From NCBI RefSeq assembly GCF_043290135.1, contig NC_134701.1, positions 101,840,702-101,904,701 on the forward strand: a stretch of 64,000 nt of DNA, given 5' to 3'. Both the position numbers and the translations under genes were made by a program. The stretch's first letter is position 1. Every line of letters starts with the position of its first letter. The DNA comes from Rhipicephalus microplus (lineage: Eukaryota > Arthropoda > Arachnida > Ixodida > Ixodidae). Below are positions 1-13,206 of this stretch, piece by piece. The notes beneath the pieces were generated by a model that saw only the letters and a program-made list of their open reading frames with translations, did not search any database and had not been told where the DNA came from.

Positions 1-1795
1 TCGCTCTAGGCCTCTGAATATATCCTTTAGGCACGCGGTAAATACCATTGGAGAGATTTTACCCCCTGCCTTACACCATTCTTGATTAGTATTCTGTCGT
101 TTTCTTCATACACCACTATTGGTGGCAATTGATTTTCTGTAGATTTCTGCCAGGATGTTTATATATGCTTTATCGACGCCCTGATTCTGCAATGCCTGCA
201 TGACAGGTAATACATCTGCTTAGTCAAATGCCTTCTCATAATTATGAAGGCTATGTATAGTGGTTGGCCGTATTCTTAGCATTTTTCTAATGCCTAATTG
301 ACAGTACGAATGTGGTATATTGCTGAGTAGCATGTTCGCATTCTTGCTCGTACCTTTGGTTGATTGAATTCGAATGTTGTCTTTCTTTTTCTGCACTTAC
401 CTTTGTAAATAGCTTGTATAGGATGGAGAGCAAGCTGATCGGCCTGTAATTTTTCAAGTCCTTGTCATCTCCATTCTCACGTATTAAGATGATGTTAGCA
501 TTCTTCAAAGATTCTGGGAACCTCCCTGTCAGAACACACTTCGTGAACAGGGTGGCTAGTTTTTCCAACACAATCTGTCCTCCACCTTTAGGCAGATCTG
601 CTGTTACCCGATTCTCACAACAGCTTTGCCTCATTGCATTCCCTCTAAGGCTTTTCTCACTTCTTTTGTCATTACTGGAGGGATGTCATCCGAGTTACTG
701 CGAGTTCTCACATTATGGTCGTGGTTGTCGCAGCTACTGTAGAGATTTCTGTAAAACCCTTCTACTATTTTAACTATCCAATTCATATTGGCAGTTACTT
801 TGCCTTCCTTTTCCCTTGAGCATGCATCTGGCTTTTGCCTTTCCCAAGGTTTCTTTTCACTTTGATGATTCCTCCATTCTTTAAAGCGTGTTCAATTCTC
901 TCCACGTTATACCTTTTCACATTGGATACCTTACGCTTATTATTCAATGTCGAAAGCTCTGCCAGTTATATTTTGTCTGTTGTGTTTGACGCTTTCCTGC
1001 TTTGACATTTCTTAATGAGATTATTCGTCTCCTGCGACAGCTTGCCGGTATCCTGTCTAGCTACTGTACTTCCAACCACAACTTCGAACCCTGTAATCAT
1101 ATTCGTGAGATTTTCATTCATCGCATCAGCGCTAAGGCTGAGTTCCTGGATAGAAGCTTAATATCTGTTCTGAAGCGAAACTCCCAATTCCTGTACTTTC
1201 CTTCTCAGTGCTAGTTATTTGACTGGCTTCTTGCCTAATAGTTTCTGGCGCTCATTTTTCAAGTGTAGGCGAATGTTTGACCTTACCATTCAATGAACAC
1301 TGTATCTTACCTCACAAAGCACTTCCACATCCTGCACGATACCTGGTTGTGCACTCATTAAAAGTCTAATTTGTTCTTACTTTCGCTATTAGGGCTCATC
1401 TACGTTCATTTGTGGTTCTCTCGATTTTGATAGAAACTATTCAAGACCCGTAAGTTGTTGCGTTCTGTGAATTCTACGAATAACTTCCCTCGGAGTTCTT
1501 CGTACCGATGCTATAATCTAGTATCAATGCTATATTCTCCTACTGCCTGGTCTCCAGCCTGTTCTTCTCTACCTTGCAATTGAAGTCGCCAATCAGTATA
1601 GTATACTATGTTTTATCTCACTCAATGACAATTTCCCGTTCTCATAGAAGCATTTAACTAGCGTATCACCATTGCTAGATGTAGGTGCGTAAGCCTCCAC
1701 TGCGTTCATCTTCGATCACGTATTAGTTTAACTACGACACCTAACACCCTTTCATTATTGCTCTAGTATTCCTCTATGGGACCAGCTATATTTCT
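1..1795 (-). mobile_element. RTE-clade LINE fragment, cut by window edge
   Basis: This is a minus-strand copy of the same LINE family found at 30162-33530 and 57650-60642. Position 1 falls inside the reverse transcriptase, in the counterpart of the RQGD motif region. Going up the coordinates, the copy runs through the RT N-terminal part, the linker and the endonuclease. It ends near 1795, where similarity to the other copies stops beside a T-rich run, so it is 5' truncated. The only readable stretch (287-634) contains the RT motif NYRPISLL, typical of the RT entry region. Stops and frameshifts occur throughout, so it is a dead copy. It is older than the other two, judging by its greater divergence from them. 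Confidence 0.85.
287..634 (-). pseudogene. Reverse transcriptase fragment of RTE-type LINE
   Basis: About 115 codons of reverse transcriptase read on the minus strand. The segment LEKLATLFTKC...NYRPISLLS is the N-terminal part of the RT domain, just ahead of the fingers and palm motifs, and matches the corresponding part of the copy at 31900-32110. In an intact element this polymerase primes DNA synthesis at a nicked target. Here the frame breaks after the SVLYKLFTKV-type segment, where later copies continue into a GFRTGYST motif. There is no start codon of its own; it is an internal fragment of a decayed ORF. Confidence 0.75.
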
Positions 1796-2189
1796 TTTTT
1801 TTTTCTGCCTTTGGGAGATTTTAAACATGTGCCACTGACCGTGCAAGTGCACCATTCCTTTCTCTAATTTATTTCACCTATTCTAAGCTAGAGAGGCATC
1901 TAGGATTGGTTCATAGAAACGCAAGCTCTGAGAGCCTTCAGATATAGCCAGAATTTCGCAGTGCTTTTAAAGAGCGGTGTTGCACTTCATTTAAAGCGGA
2001 CTAAGAACTGCAAGAAGACTGCAAAAGTTTTAAAAACTGTGAATGTTATACTGAAATTCAGTTTATGTTGCTCACCTATTCTCTACAAGGCCACCAAGAA
2101 GAAAATAAATACAATGATGGAGCTAAGTGCCCCCCTTGTACCAGTAGTATATATTTGCACTTGCATTCCAGAGATCATTTAGAAGATCA

Positions 2190-2838
2190 CGCTCTGTCTC
2201 CCTGTCTGTACGTCCGTTTGTAGTCTTGTACGTCCTTCTTTATGTCTGTGCGCCCGTACACCTATCTAGTGAACACTACAAGTACCGCTATCGCGCATCT
2301 TTTCATAATACATTCATCATATACAAGTGCCGCCATTCAGCGGACATTCCAAAGAACAAAACTAGAAGTTGCTACTACATAAAGGAGACGGACAACCCAC
2401 GTTTTAAGGCGCTTCGCCCCTAAAAGTGAATTTAATGCTTCACAGGTGACACTAGCGACCGCAAAAAATCATTGCATATCCGCGGATTGAATGTATACGG
2501 GTGAGACGAAGTGTCCATGTGTCCATCCTTCCATCCGCGCTTCCGTGCATCCGTTTGTCTGTCTGTTCATCCATTCATCCGTACTTGCGTCCGGCTGTCC
2601 TTCTGTTTGTCTGTCTGTCTGTTTGTCTGTCTGTATGTATGTCTGTCTGTTTGTCCGTCGGTCCATCCATTCGTCCATATAGTCAACACTACAAGTACCG
2701 CCATCTCGCATCTTTTCATCATATATCTATCATGTACAAGTACTGCCATCCAGTGGACATTGCAAGGACTAAGCGAGAGGTGGCTACTACAACAAACTTG
2801 GGGCGCACGACCCACGGCGTGAAGAGCTTCGCCCCTAA
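2190..2838 (+). repeat. Two copies of a dispersed tick-type repeat with CTGT-rich stretch
   Basis: Two related units lie side by side, about 2190-2425 and 2520-2838. Each has a CTGT/TCCG-rich, low-complexity stretch, then a block with ACAAGTACCGCCATCTCGC-like sequence, and ends with GCTTCGCCCCTAAAA. A third relative with a tandemly expanded middle lies at 19800-20121. The terminal GCTTCGCCCCT could be one end of a terminal inverted repeat, but I could not find a convincing mate, so the element class is open. Open frames across the CTGT part are by-products of the repeat. Confidence 0.6.
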
Positions 2839-4299
2839 AAGGGCTCGACTAGGACATAGAAAAAAACAGGGACCAATGCAAAACCATTACGCTACGCGCT
2901 TTACAGGCGTGTAGTGGGTAGGCCGCTTCGAATAATGGTGTAGTGGGCAATTTATTATCACCAATTTTATCTATTATCTTATTTATTATCACAAATCTTC
3001 ACAAATATTATCAGTCATGGCATTGTGTGTGTCATGAAAATGTGCTTGTATTAGCTGCTCCAAGAGTGATTAAAACTGTTTCTACAAAGACAATTGTTCC
3101 AGCTTTCGCTGCGACTGCGCAGCACGTTCTGTGCTTGCCTGAGTTTGTTTTGCGCTTTCGTGCCTCTATTTATTTGCTAATTCTAATGTAAAAGTGCCTT
3201 TTCGATAAAATAACATGGAATAATAGTGCCTGCGATCGCCTTGCTTCTGATATGTATTTCAACAGTTGCGTCTCAGAAGAAAAACAGCTTGTTAATCGAT
3301 TCCCTTTCATTGATTGAGCTTAAGAAAGCACACCTAATATTGGACAAAAATGAACGCGCCCTGACCTGCGGAAAGCGCAGGTTTAGTCAGTTATTCTGTT
3401 TTGTCGATTAGGAAGTTTTTGTCATTTTATTTCTGTGATGGCAATGCAATTTTTAGTGTTGCCTCTTTATTCTATCCTTTCACCCTTGTAACCTTAGATC
3501 ACATAGCATTTTACAATGATTATAACTCTTCCTGCGGTTAACGCAACTGGACAATAACTTGTCACTGACCCACATGAACAACATAAGGGAGCATTTTGCA
3601 ACATTGGTTAAAAAGGGCGTTAGAAAAATGGTGTACTTATTCTGCTTACTAATAGTTGTGAATTTCACAAATGCCATTATAATATTAGGCTTTACAATGA
3701 GCTAAAACTGTTACAAGTGGTAGTGATCCTCATGAAGGCAACTTTTTTAGAAAATAATCAGGCATATGAAATAGTAAGGTGTGATGAAATTGGCAGCGTC
3801 TGAACGTTTATTTATTAATGTAAGATTAATAATGAAAAAGAGACTTCAAGTAGTAACAATCTGTATTTTATTAAAATGATGAATTGCTTTAGATAAACAA
3901 TCTGAGATATAAGGATACCATATCACAAAATCTACGAAAGCCATCATTGGCATCCAGTGCTGTACACGTTCTTTACAACAGTAACGTGTTACTTTGCAGG
4001 TATGAAACTATTTCACGTTATGTGTTCCTACAATGCCGAAGAAACGCATTATAGTTAGATTTTGGAAAACGTCAAAGCTTTTTCAGAGGCAAAGCGATTA
4101 AATGCGATAACAGCAAACGGGAATGTCACGCGAAGAATATCAAGTAGATCAAAACCTGACCCGCATTCATCATGCGAATAGGTGTCTCAGTGTCCGAAAA
4201 GCCCGCCTATTTCAATTGGGGAGACTGTGCAGCGAGTGTAGGTACCTTTGTGCACCTGTTAACTACCACAGAAACATTCTGCTGAAAGCGCAACATGTG
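2839..4299. other. No gene recognised
   Basis: AT-rich sequence. The short open frames (longest about 80 codons) have no recognisable motif and no matching neighbours. I see no element ends, tRNA-like boxes or long repeats here. Confidence 0.5.
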
Positions 4300-4735
4300 T
4301 GACTCTCTCCACCGAGAGATAAGCACGCACACGCGTGACCCTCCTCGCCTCTTCTTTGAGCAAGTACGCGTGGGAGATCAGAGCACGCGCCGCCGTGTCT
4401 TCACGTTCTGGCAACGCGCGCTCATACCGCCATTTCGCTCGTAATACTGAAAAAACTACAGTTCGCCTCAGACGGGCATCGCCAGCGGTAAGTGGTAGAT
4501 ATAAATGGGGTGCCGTTTCAAACTTGAAGAAGGTGTTCCTTCGTGGCTCTGTGGCTAACGCCTCGCACTCACAAGGAAGATGTCGGACGTTTGATTCCAC
4601 GCGCCGGAGTCTTCGTATGCATTTTTTCTTGCGTTGTCGTATAGTTACGTATACATATACACTGAATGTCGCGGGCGGAAAAATCCAGCCAAGAGTGTTC
4701 ATATATTTGCTATCGCAATACAACAGAACGTGTCG
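4300..4735 (+). repeat. tRNA-derived SINE-like repeat
   Basis: A Pol III type internal promoter is visible. A box-A-like segment TGGCTCTGTGGCTAACGCC lies at 4543-4563 and a box-B-like GTTTGATTCCA at 4589-4599, with tRNA-like spacing. Downstream is a body containing ATACACTGAATG and CCAGCCAAGAGTGTTCATAT. Upstream (4300-4500) is a GC-rich block that may be part of the same composite repeat. It is not a functional tRNA gene, because no clean acceptor stem is formed. The family assignment is by recall of tick repeats and was not checked. Confidence 0.5.
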
Positions 4736-5258
4736 TCACAATAATGTTACGTTTGACATTTGAATACAAAAATGCCACCTGGGTAATTCTGAAGAAGCAC
4801 TATGTGAAAACCTTAAAGCTCACATCAAGCTACGCATAATATACAAATTATACAACGCTGATAACACGTTATACAGGTAGAGAGAATCGTAATAAATGCT
4901 CGAAAGAAAATTGTTTAGGTCCACTGGCCATACTAGTATTGTGTGTAACTACAACTTGCGTGCTCGCCATTGCATTTGTATTCACACACTTGTGGCACTT
5001 TCCAAGTAGATCTTGAAAGCTGCAGTATTGATACTACACTTCGGAATATCAATATAAATCACCATCCATGCAACAAATACTTTTAAGTTTTTGCACAAAA
5101 AGCAGCAGAGATAGGGACACTGCTTAGGCGTTCAATCAGTGCTGATGTATTATTTCAGAGTTACTGCAATGTTCAGGACACGTTTACAACTCATTGAAGT
5201 CTTCTATCCATAGAGGTCTACAGTTTTCTTGAGTATTTCTCTTTCTGTTTTTCTTCCC

Positions 5259-5262
<4 letters not shown>

Positions 5263-5315
<53 letters not shown>
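5263..5315. repeat. (TA)n microsatellite
   Basis: Uninterrupted TA dinucleotide tract directly abutting the SINE body that follows. Confidence 0.95.
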
Positions 5316-5317
<2 letters not shown>

Positions 5318-5466
5318 AATGGAGGCGGAAATGTTGTAGGCCCGTGTGCTGAGATTTGGGTGCACGTTAAAGAACCCCAGGTTGTCTAAATTTCCGGAGC
5401 CCTCTACTACGGCGTCTCTCATAATCATATAGTGGTTTTGGGACGTTAAACCTCACATATTAATTA
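5316..5466 (+). repeat. SINE body lacking the tRNA head (Ruka-like)
   Basis: Matches the 3' body of the fuller SINE at 11252-11498. Shared landmarks are GGAGGCGGAAATG, GTGCACGTTAAAGAACCCC, TACGGCGTCTCTCAT and the end GGACGTTAAACCTCACAT. The tRNA-like head is missing, so the copy is 5' truncated, as expected for LINE-driven retroposition. It sits between two TA tracts. Confidence 0.8.
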
Positions 5467-5500
5467 TATATATATATATATCTATATATATATATATATA
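5467..5500. repeat. (TA)n microsatellite
   Basis: Short TA tract with one C interruption. It ends exactly where the inverted-LTR element A begins (TGTGACGC at 5501). Confidence 0.9.
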
Positions 5501-5612
5501 TGTGACGCTACGAAGAATGGGCGACGTGGCGTGGCTCATACCCCATGTTTATTCTGTCTCACTTCTTCCTCATCTACTTCTCCTAACCGTCCCGGGCCTC
5601 CGTTTTACACGC
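5501..5612 (-). repeat. Left terminal repeat of element A (inverted LTR)
   Basis: Reverse complement of the LTR-like repeat at 6797-6907. The match is strong to the CTAACCGTCCC block and weaker over the innermost 20 bp. Confidence 0.75.
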
Positions 5613-6779
5613 AAGACGGCACTTCCAAAATTATCGCTTCAGCGTATGACACGAGACGTTGCCCAACCACGCCATGACGACTCGAAAAGGTGTTTTTCAT
5701 CACAAGACTTTATTTCGATGGCTCAGCCAAGCTCTGGCCCTTCTGTGCAGATGCATGCACCAGAAGAGCATGCATCGTTCGTTGCACAGAAAGACAGCCA
5801 TTCTTAACTGGAATTTGACCAAACCACGCCTGATGCGGCGTCGCCATTGAAAACAAAGCCATCTGAAAGCCCAAACACAGGAGGCTCGGAAGCGACTCCA
5901 ACAGGTTGCCAGGTGCCAGAAGACTACGTAATCAATGCTGCCGAAGGCGCCTCTGATGTTCCTCCAGTCAAACCTGTCTTACCAACTTCGCTGCCTGAAA
6001 AGCTTTGTAACAGCTGCCAACTGAACAATACGTCAAATCGCCAAGAAAAGCATTGTCTAATTGCAAAAAGGCTGCCACCTCATCAACACTTATCGCAACA
6101 TCAGCAAGGTCAGAACAATGAAATCGCCCAGATTAAGCGTCTTGTTATTCGACACGGACAACTTGAGACGTCGGAAGAACACACATGGTGTCAAGAAAAA
6201 CGTTTACAAACGACTCAACCGAAACGACAACATATTCAAGATGCCTAACTCGAGACCAAGAAAGCATCGAATCCCAGACGTTTTCCCAAGGGACGTCGAG
6301 TAAGTTTTCTCAAGCTGAGATCAATACTCAGGCAACATGACATACGACGACAGAAAAGGCGCAAATCAACACCCTGTAGCCCGGAAGGACGCGGAAATCA
6401 CCGGAACAACCTTGGTCAACAAACATGCAGACGGGTGGCCCTGCATGTGTACCAATCAAGGCAAAGAGCACGACGCCTACGCAAATCAAGCTGCTGGTGC
6501 TCCAAAGCCTTCACACTACGTTCATTCCTTGCCAGAGTACAAACAGTTTCATCATCTGCAGTTTCCACGTTAAAGGTGTACTTGTGTTCTATAGTACGCA
6601 ACAGTCAGCCTCGCCCACCAGAACTCTAGGACTAACCGGACTGCTGCACTCTCCCGTGAAGCTAGTGTGTTTACAGAAACTTCCTGTACATGGAACAATC
6701 TTCCCTTTTTTGACTGTGTTCACTTTTTAGTCCTGCATGTTCAGTTTATAATTTCTGTTAGTCTGACGCAACTTCTTTC

Positions 6780-6904
6780 GGGGGGAGGGGGAATCCTGTG
6801 ACGTAAGAAGGCAGGGACGGTTAGGAGAAGTAGAGGAGGAAGAAGTGCACAGTAGAATAAACATGGCGTATGAGCCAGGCCACGTCGCCCATTCATCATA
6901 AGCG

Positions 6905-6907
<3 letters not shown>
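6780..6907 (+). repeat. Purine tract and right LTR of element A
   Basis: A polypurine tract (6780-6793) is followed within four bases by TGTGACGTAAG, then AATAAA (a possible poly(A) signal inside the repeat), ending AAGCGTCA next to a TA tract. This is the normal 3' end layout of an LTR retrotransposon. Confidence 0.7.

Positions 6908-6945
<38 letters not shown>
6908..6945. repeat. (TA)n microsatellite between elements A and B
   Basis: About 38 bp of TA separating the right LTR of element A from the inverted left LTR of element B. Both elements abut the tract directly. Confidence 0.95.
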
Positions 6946-6948
<3 letters not shown>

Positions 6949-7177
6949 CGCTAGATGCGGGAGACGTGGCCTGGCTCATACCCCGTGTTTTCTTCTCTAC
7001 TTCTACAAACCACCCATCCTATCATATGTCACATGATTCCCGACATGATATGTCGACACCATGAACACTTGGCGGCCACTTCATCAACCGGCCACCACCT
7101 TCGAACGTCTCAGCAAGACGCAGTGACCGAACGTGGACCAGGAAAGTACATCCCAACTCTACACCAAGACCAGCATC

Positions 7178-7633
7178 ATGACAGCATCATCAGACGACCT
7201 TGACATCCCCAAGTACACCGGATTAGTGGACGACGGACCCGTACAGGACTGGTTCAACCTTTTCGAGCTCCACGCTACCGCTGCATCTTGGTCGGAACGG
7301 GAGATGATCACAAACTTCACTGATTACATCTCAGGTGAGGCATTCAAATTTTACCTCACCCACATTTTCGAGAACGATGAGTCTTGGAAAAAGATCAAAG
7401 AAGAAAAGGTCACCCGTTTCAAAGAATACGATGAAGACTTGTCCATACCTCATCAGCTGAAGTTTTTCAACTCAGCTATCACAGTTCTGCGAAGTTCTCT
7501 CGCAGTAAGCGTATTTCCCAAACAAGACTTCAGAGTAAATATTCCACTATTGTACCATCATATGACTCGTCCGAATACATTTCACGCATTACAACACCAA
7601 CTAGGGACTTGCATGTCCCATCAGAAAAGGTAA
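7178..7633 (+). CDS. Gag-like protein of element B
   Basis: The frame opens at 7133, but the first ATG is at 7178, which I take as start, giving about 151 residues. The N-terminal half carries a retrotransposon gag capsid-type pattern: IPKYTG, then VQDWFNLFE, then FTDYISGEAFKFYL, then SWKKIKEEKVTRF. In the family, such proteins form the ribonucleoprotein particle that packages element RNA. The frame ends without a CCHC zinc knuckle, and its C-terminal part (after about residue 110) no longer looks like gag, so it may be truncated by a frameshift. It lies just inside the left inverted LTR, the normal place for gag. It could be dead; no other copy is available here for comparison. Confidence 0.55.
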   Translation: MTASSDDLDIPKYTGLVDDGPVQDWFNLFELHATAASWSEREMITNFTDYISGEAFKFYLTHIFENDESWKKIKEEKVTRFKEYDEDLSIPHQLKFFNSAITVLRSSLAVSVFPKQDFRVNIPLLYHHMTRPNTFHALQHQLGTCMSHQKR

Positions 7634-7688
7634 TGCTACCTATGCCGACAGGAATGTAGACCATTTTGCCAAAAGACCAAACTTACGG

Positions 7689-8288
7689 TTGGGTTCTTCA
7701 CGGGCAAATAAATTGGCATTTCCAATGTATTTACGGCACCACAATACTTCAGGTATTACTGAACAACCCGAATCACTTGATGCTTCATGTCGCACACATG
7801 GCCCACACGGACTCGGACGCGTGACAGCATTAACGCATGATGATTTAGTGAATCCGTACGAATCCAAACCACACAACGAATGTTCACAGAAATCTCATTT
7901 GTTCAAAGTAGTCAGCTCAGCAGTTCCACAAACACAGAAGCATTCACAATCAGCATCTTGTGAAGAAAAGTGTTCCGCAGAAGCGTCGAGTGTTCATCAA
8001 TCACAAGATCGAAGCGACGTGAATCCAGTATCCAACCTTACTGCCTATAATGAAAACAAAACCGCAGGTGCGACTTCTGATGACATAAGTACGCTTCAGG
8101 CAACAACCAACAATGAACGGTTTATAAGTACAGACCATTCAAGTGCACCAAACCCGCCACGTTATCTTGCGCCGCAAACAGTTACATTGGTTGGCGCTGT
8201 AGAAGCCTGCGGAGGACTCGCTAAGAATCCTGGCACAGCACGATCAACGTCACATCACAAGCAAGTTGACGAAACCAAGAAACTATAA
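7689..8288 (+). CDS. Hydrophilic frame downstream of gag, function unknown
   Basis: An open frame of about 199 codons rich in Ser, Thr, His, Asn and Gln, with no recognisable domain, membrane segment or metal-binding motif. It follows the gag-like frame after a 55-bp gap, in a different frame. It may be the decayed remainder of a gag-pol linker. The composition looks like unconstrained sequence as much as like protein, so it is reported only because it is the longest frame of the element interior. Confidence 0.25.
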   Translation: MGSSRANKLAFPMYLRHHNTSGITEQPESLDASCRTHGPHGLGRVTALTHDDLVNPYESKPHNECSQKSHLFKVVSSAVPQTQKHSQSASCEEKCSAEASSVHQSQDRSDVNPVSNLTAYNENKTAGATSDDISTLQATTNNERFISTDHSSAPNPPRYLAPQTVTLVGAVEACGGLAKNPGTARSTSHHKQVDETKKL

Positions 8289-8894
8289 CGTCAACGTATA
8301 CTTCGACATTGTCAACGACGAAACAAAACTTCATCGAGTGCACTCTTAAGGCATAAAGAACATTGCAAAAAGGCAAATCGTGGGGGATAAATTCTCCAAC
8401 AAAGATCAACAGTGTGCCTTCCATCAAAACATCTGCGACATCGCCATAGAAAAATCTCCAAAAGCTACAAAAGCACCCCTTGTACTCGGCAGAAACACAG
8501 GCAGCGCCCAATCAACCTCGATCAACGCGCACGCAAGCTGCCTGCACGGCCTGTGCCACGACGAAGAATTCGATGCCTACGATATCCGAACTGTCAATTT
8601 TGCAAGGTGTTCGAACCTCGTTTGTTCTTCACAAGAATGCCGGCTGTGATTTCCGCTATCTCCACGTCCAAAGCATTTTTGTATTATCCAGGGCGCAACC
8701 ATCAGCCTCATCCGCCTGATCTCTTATTGATATCACCGGACTGCCACACTCTCCCCTCAAGTCTTAGCGACGAAGAAGATAACACCTGCATTTTATAATT
8801 TGTGAAACTACCTATTTATTTTGACATTGGTGACTTCTAAGCCACTCCTTGTTTGCTTTTTCTTGTTTGTAAGTTGTAACTCATGCCTTCTTTC

Positions 8895-10165
<1,271 letters not shown>

Positions 10166-10875
10166 AAACCTATTTATTTATTTATTTACTATTTAATACC
10201 ACTGTCAACCTTCATAGAGATTTAAACAGAGAGGACATGCATAAATAATCTACAATGTATATAAAGTTGCGTAGGTTTTGACAATGCACAATAAAAACTG
10301 GTATTATTCTAAATGGCAATTCAGCATTCAAAATAACAATTCAAGAACAAATCTAAATTCACTGTAAATTTTCCAAACGGTAGTAATAAACAAGAATGCA
10401 CTTACATCACTTCGCACTAAAAAAAATCAATTCAACAAACAAGTAAATGCGCCTCTAAAAGATTTTCGAAATCAGTAACATCTTTCAAAAAAACATTGTA
10501 AATTGGCAGTTAGCTCCACATTTCAATGACATCTGGGATGAAAAATATCGAAATGCGTCAGTATTTGTTCGGTATAATTTCATGACGCAGTCATGGTAAG
10601 TTCTGTAATTTATTTTGCCTCGAGCGTGTAAATATTTGAGCTTGTCTGTCTTATGCAATAGTGCATTATTTAAAAAAAACACGTTCGGCCTATAAATATT
10701 TATACAAAAGTCCAGGGGCTCTAGGTGGCATCTTCGTAACATCAGCGTGACATACTCCTTCCTTCGGTACGTTGAACAAATAAAGCGCGGCACCAGTCTC
10801 TTCCCAATTTCTTCTTAAAAGTGACTTGATGGGGACTCCGGCAAGGCTAGGTACGAGGGAGCGTCCAACCAGCAT
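10166..10875 (-). repeat. Possible 3' part of an AAAT-tailed non-LTR element
   Basis: A (TTTA)n run at about 10170-10190 reads as an (AAAT)n tail on the minus strand, the usual 3' end of jockey/CR1/L2-type LINEs. Upstream on that strand (to 10875) is AT-rich sequence with a frame of about 100 codons rich in Tyr/Arg/Lys and no RT motif. The assignment rests on the tail alone. Confidence 0.25.
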
Positions 10876-11251
10876 GAATATTTTTGTTCTGGTTGAATAG
10901 ATCGTTCCTCTTTTATGTAGTTGTAGGCCGAGAAGTTGGTTTCTTGTTTATGTAGTTTCGGTTATTTCTGTACTTAATTCAGCAGGTCTGCGTTAAACTA
11001 TACGCAACCTGTTGAAGGACAGAAACAAAAAAATTCGTATAGGGAGCTGGTGTCTCTGTTTGACACAAACTAGTGAAAATTAACATATGATGAAATCAAG
11101 TAAGGCATCAGGGCCAGTACTTATAGTTTTTTACCGTAGTGAAGTTAAGACGGCGTAAAATAAAAGCCATTAGAAATAAATAAGTTGAAACTCTGTAGTG
11201 CCAATTGAGCTGTCAGATACATAGGCATGTAGTCACGGGCCATCATAATTC

Positions 11252-11498
11252 ACGCCGCGGCGGTCTAGTAGACAAAGTACTCGGCTGCTGAACTGCAGGT
11301 CGTGTTATCGAATCCCGGCTGCGGCAGCTGCGGCGGCTGCATTTTCGATGGATGCGAAAATGATGTAGGCCCATGTGCTCAGACTTATGTGCACGTAAAG
11401 GAACCCCAGGTGGTCAAAATTATCCGAGCCTTTCACTACGGCGTCTCTCATATTCATGTCGTGCTTTTGGAATGTTAAATCCCACATATCAATCAATG
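11252..11498 (+). repeat. tRNA-derived SINE with head and body (Ruka-like)
   Basis: The head has a box-A-like GGTCTAGTAGACAAAG (11262-11277) and a box-B-like GTTATCGAATCCC (11304-11316), giving a Pol III internal promoter. After a GCGGC-rich linker comes the body shared with 5316-5466: GCACGTAAAGGAACCCC, TACGGCGTCTCTCAT and the end TGTTAAATCCCACAT. A short (ATCA)n tail follows. Such SINEs are transcribed by RNA polymerase III and mobilised by LINE proteins. The head is too degenerate to be a tRNA gene. Confidence 0.8.
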
Positions 11499-11499
11499 A

Positions 11500-13206
11500 G
11501 CCTTCATAAAAACAGTAAGTGCCACTAGGGGTCAATTGCACCACCCATCGCCGGTCAAGTCAGAATGAACTACGCAGGAGCTAACCGAAAAAAATTTGCC
11601 GAAGACGTAAGAGAGCTAAGATACGTTTCCCTACAAACCGCACCTATTCTGTAACTGAGCTTCCATGAGAACAGGGAAGAGAAGAAGAAGTACCCTAGGG
11701 TAAACTTCTAAAGTACACAGTTTTCTACCCACGTTAGTGGAACAGGAACACCCTTCCGAACTTGCTCACGGTTTCAGGCTAAGCACCAGAAGAACCTTGT
11801 CAGAGGAAAGTCCCTCCCAAAACGATGCTTCTTTCGCCCCTCTCCCGGTTTCACGTTAGTTCAGCTGTAACCTTTTTCCCTACATGCATCGCCCTCTCTA
11901 ATTTTTTGAACAATAAAAAAAGTCAACCATCGAATAAAATGCAGATGATAACTTAGCGATCTACTTTTGCTCCTGAAGCGTAGACGGTAATAAATTATAC
12001 AAACTGCAGATGTGTATGAGGGTTTATTTCTATGCATCTCTAGGGAAACGGTATAACTGAATTGTTAAAGAAGAACGGCACACATTGAACGATTGAATGA
12101 ATCGTTCTTGTTGAGAGCTAATTACAGCACCGTAACGTGCACCATGATCAAATTATCAAGATCACAAGCCCTTTATCTACAACACCACAAGCACTTTCCT
12201 TACTGAAATAACTGTTTCATCAAGAGGCACTTGCTATACTAATGTGAAGGGTACTTTCACTCCGAGGCACCCACATCTATTCTGCATCATTGCAGAAACA
12301 ATTACACCATAAACTCAGATATTACGCACAGCTGTCCTCTAGCATACTGCCCCTAAATAAAGCTATGGCTTGCCCAGAGAATCAGGCTTGGTTGCTTAAT
12401 AACCTGCCTTTTTCGCCATTGATACTGTCCGGCAGTAGCGTCACTTTCCGGTGAGGCCAAGTAATCTTTGTTGCGGTTTATATCTCCATAAAGCAGCGTT
12501 GCTGAAGGGGGCAGAAAGTCGACACAGAACAAATGCATCGGGCGATTCTTTACGGAACAGCACCGGTGCGAGCAGGCCCTCCCTGAAAAGCGTAGCCTTT
12601 ATCTACCGGCGCTAAGCTACGTTGTAGAGCCGGAAAAAGAGCTTTTGGTGTGCATATTAATATTGTTGTGGTTTAAATCTGGTGTTCGCATGCACGCCGC
12701 TTGGCTCAGGCAGGGTTTCGGGCAGTCGTTGGCTGGAAATAAATACTTGTAGTGTAAGTGGCCTATGAACGTAGTTTTGCAGGGCCTAATTTATTGCTGC
12801 TAAGAAATTTGATCCAAAGTGGATTGTGCACGTTTTAGATGATGCAAAGCCAGACGTGGAGGAAGAAAAATGGACATCATTATTCTTGTCTGATGCACCA
12901 ACCAGTTGTTTTCGTCACTCTAGCCGGTCATAGTTTTGGATGTAAAACAACACTAAGTAACATTACATACTATTTTTATGCTCCGTTTTCTAATAAATGG
13001 CGTTCCCTCGATCGGGAGCTCTTCGACGATGAACTTTTCCTAATAGAGAAATGTGAAGTTTTAGCGAGGTCACTTCACGTTCATGCATTTTATTGTTACC
13101 ATTTGGTATTGGATTAAGTGGTTTCATGCATAACCGCCGTTGTACCTGCTGCAAATAAATTGTTGCGCTAATATGCATTTGGATGCAGCTCCAAGGTACG
13201 ACATGC
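11500..13206. other. No gene recognised
   Basis: Frames up to about 92 codons (for example 12839-13117) have no recognisable domain. I see no repeat ends. Confidence 0.5.

Larger units (their letters stand above)
5501..6907 (+). mobile_element. Non-autonomous element A with inverted LTR-like ends
   Basis: The left end (5501-about 5612) and the right end (6797-6907) are reverse complements of each other over about 110 bp; landmarks are GCGACGTGG, GGCTCATAC and CATGTTTATTCT. The right copy has LTR features: it starts TGTGACG and is preceded by a purine tract (6780-6793, G-rich ending GGGGAA). The left copy is the same repeat in the opposite orientation, instead of the direct orientation expected for an LTR retrotransposon. 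The interior (about 1.2 kb) has only broken frames. Its 3' half resembles the 3' half of element B, including a basic, Arg/Lys-rich segment. No RT or integrase is present. (TA)n flanks both sides. Confidence 0.7.

Noticed and set aside
2469..2914. Overlapping frames rich in Cys-Leu-Ser-Val or Asp-Arg-Gln-Thr
   Set aside because: The CTGT-rich stretch keeps several frames open on both strands; no domain.
4259..4763. Frames of 142-154 codons on both strands
   Set aside because: They overlie a GC-rich SINE-type repeat and lack any domain. The + frame contains the box-A/box-B segment.
11252..11330. A functional tRNA gene
   Set aside because: Box B has an internal two-base insertion and the head is joined to a SINE body.
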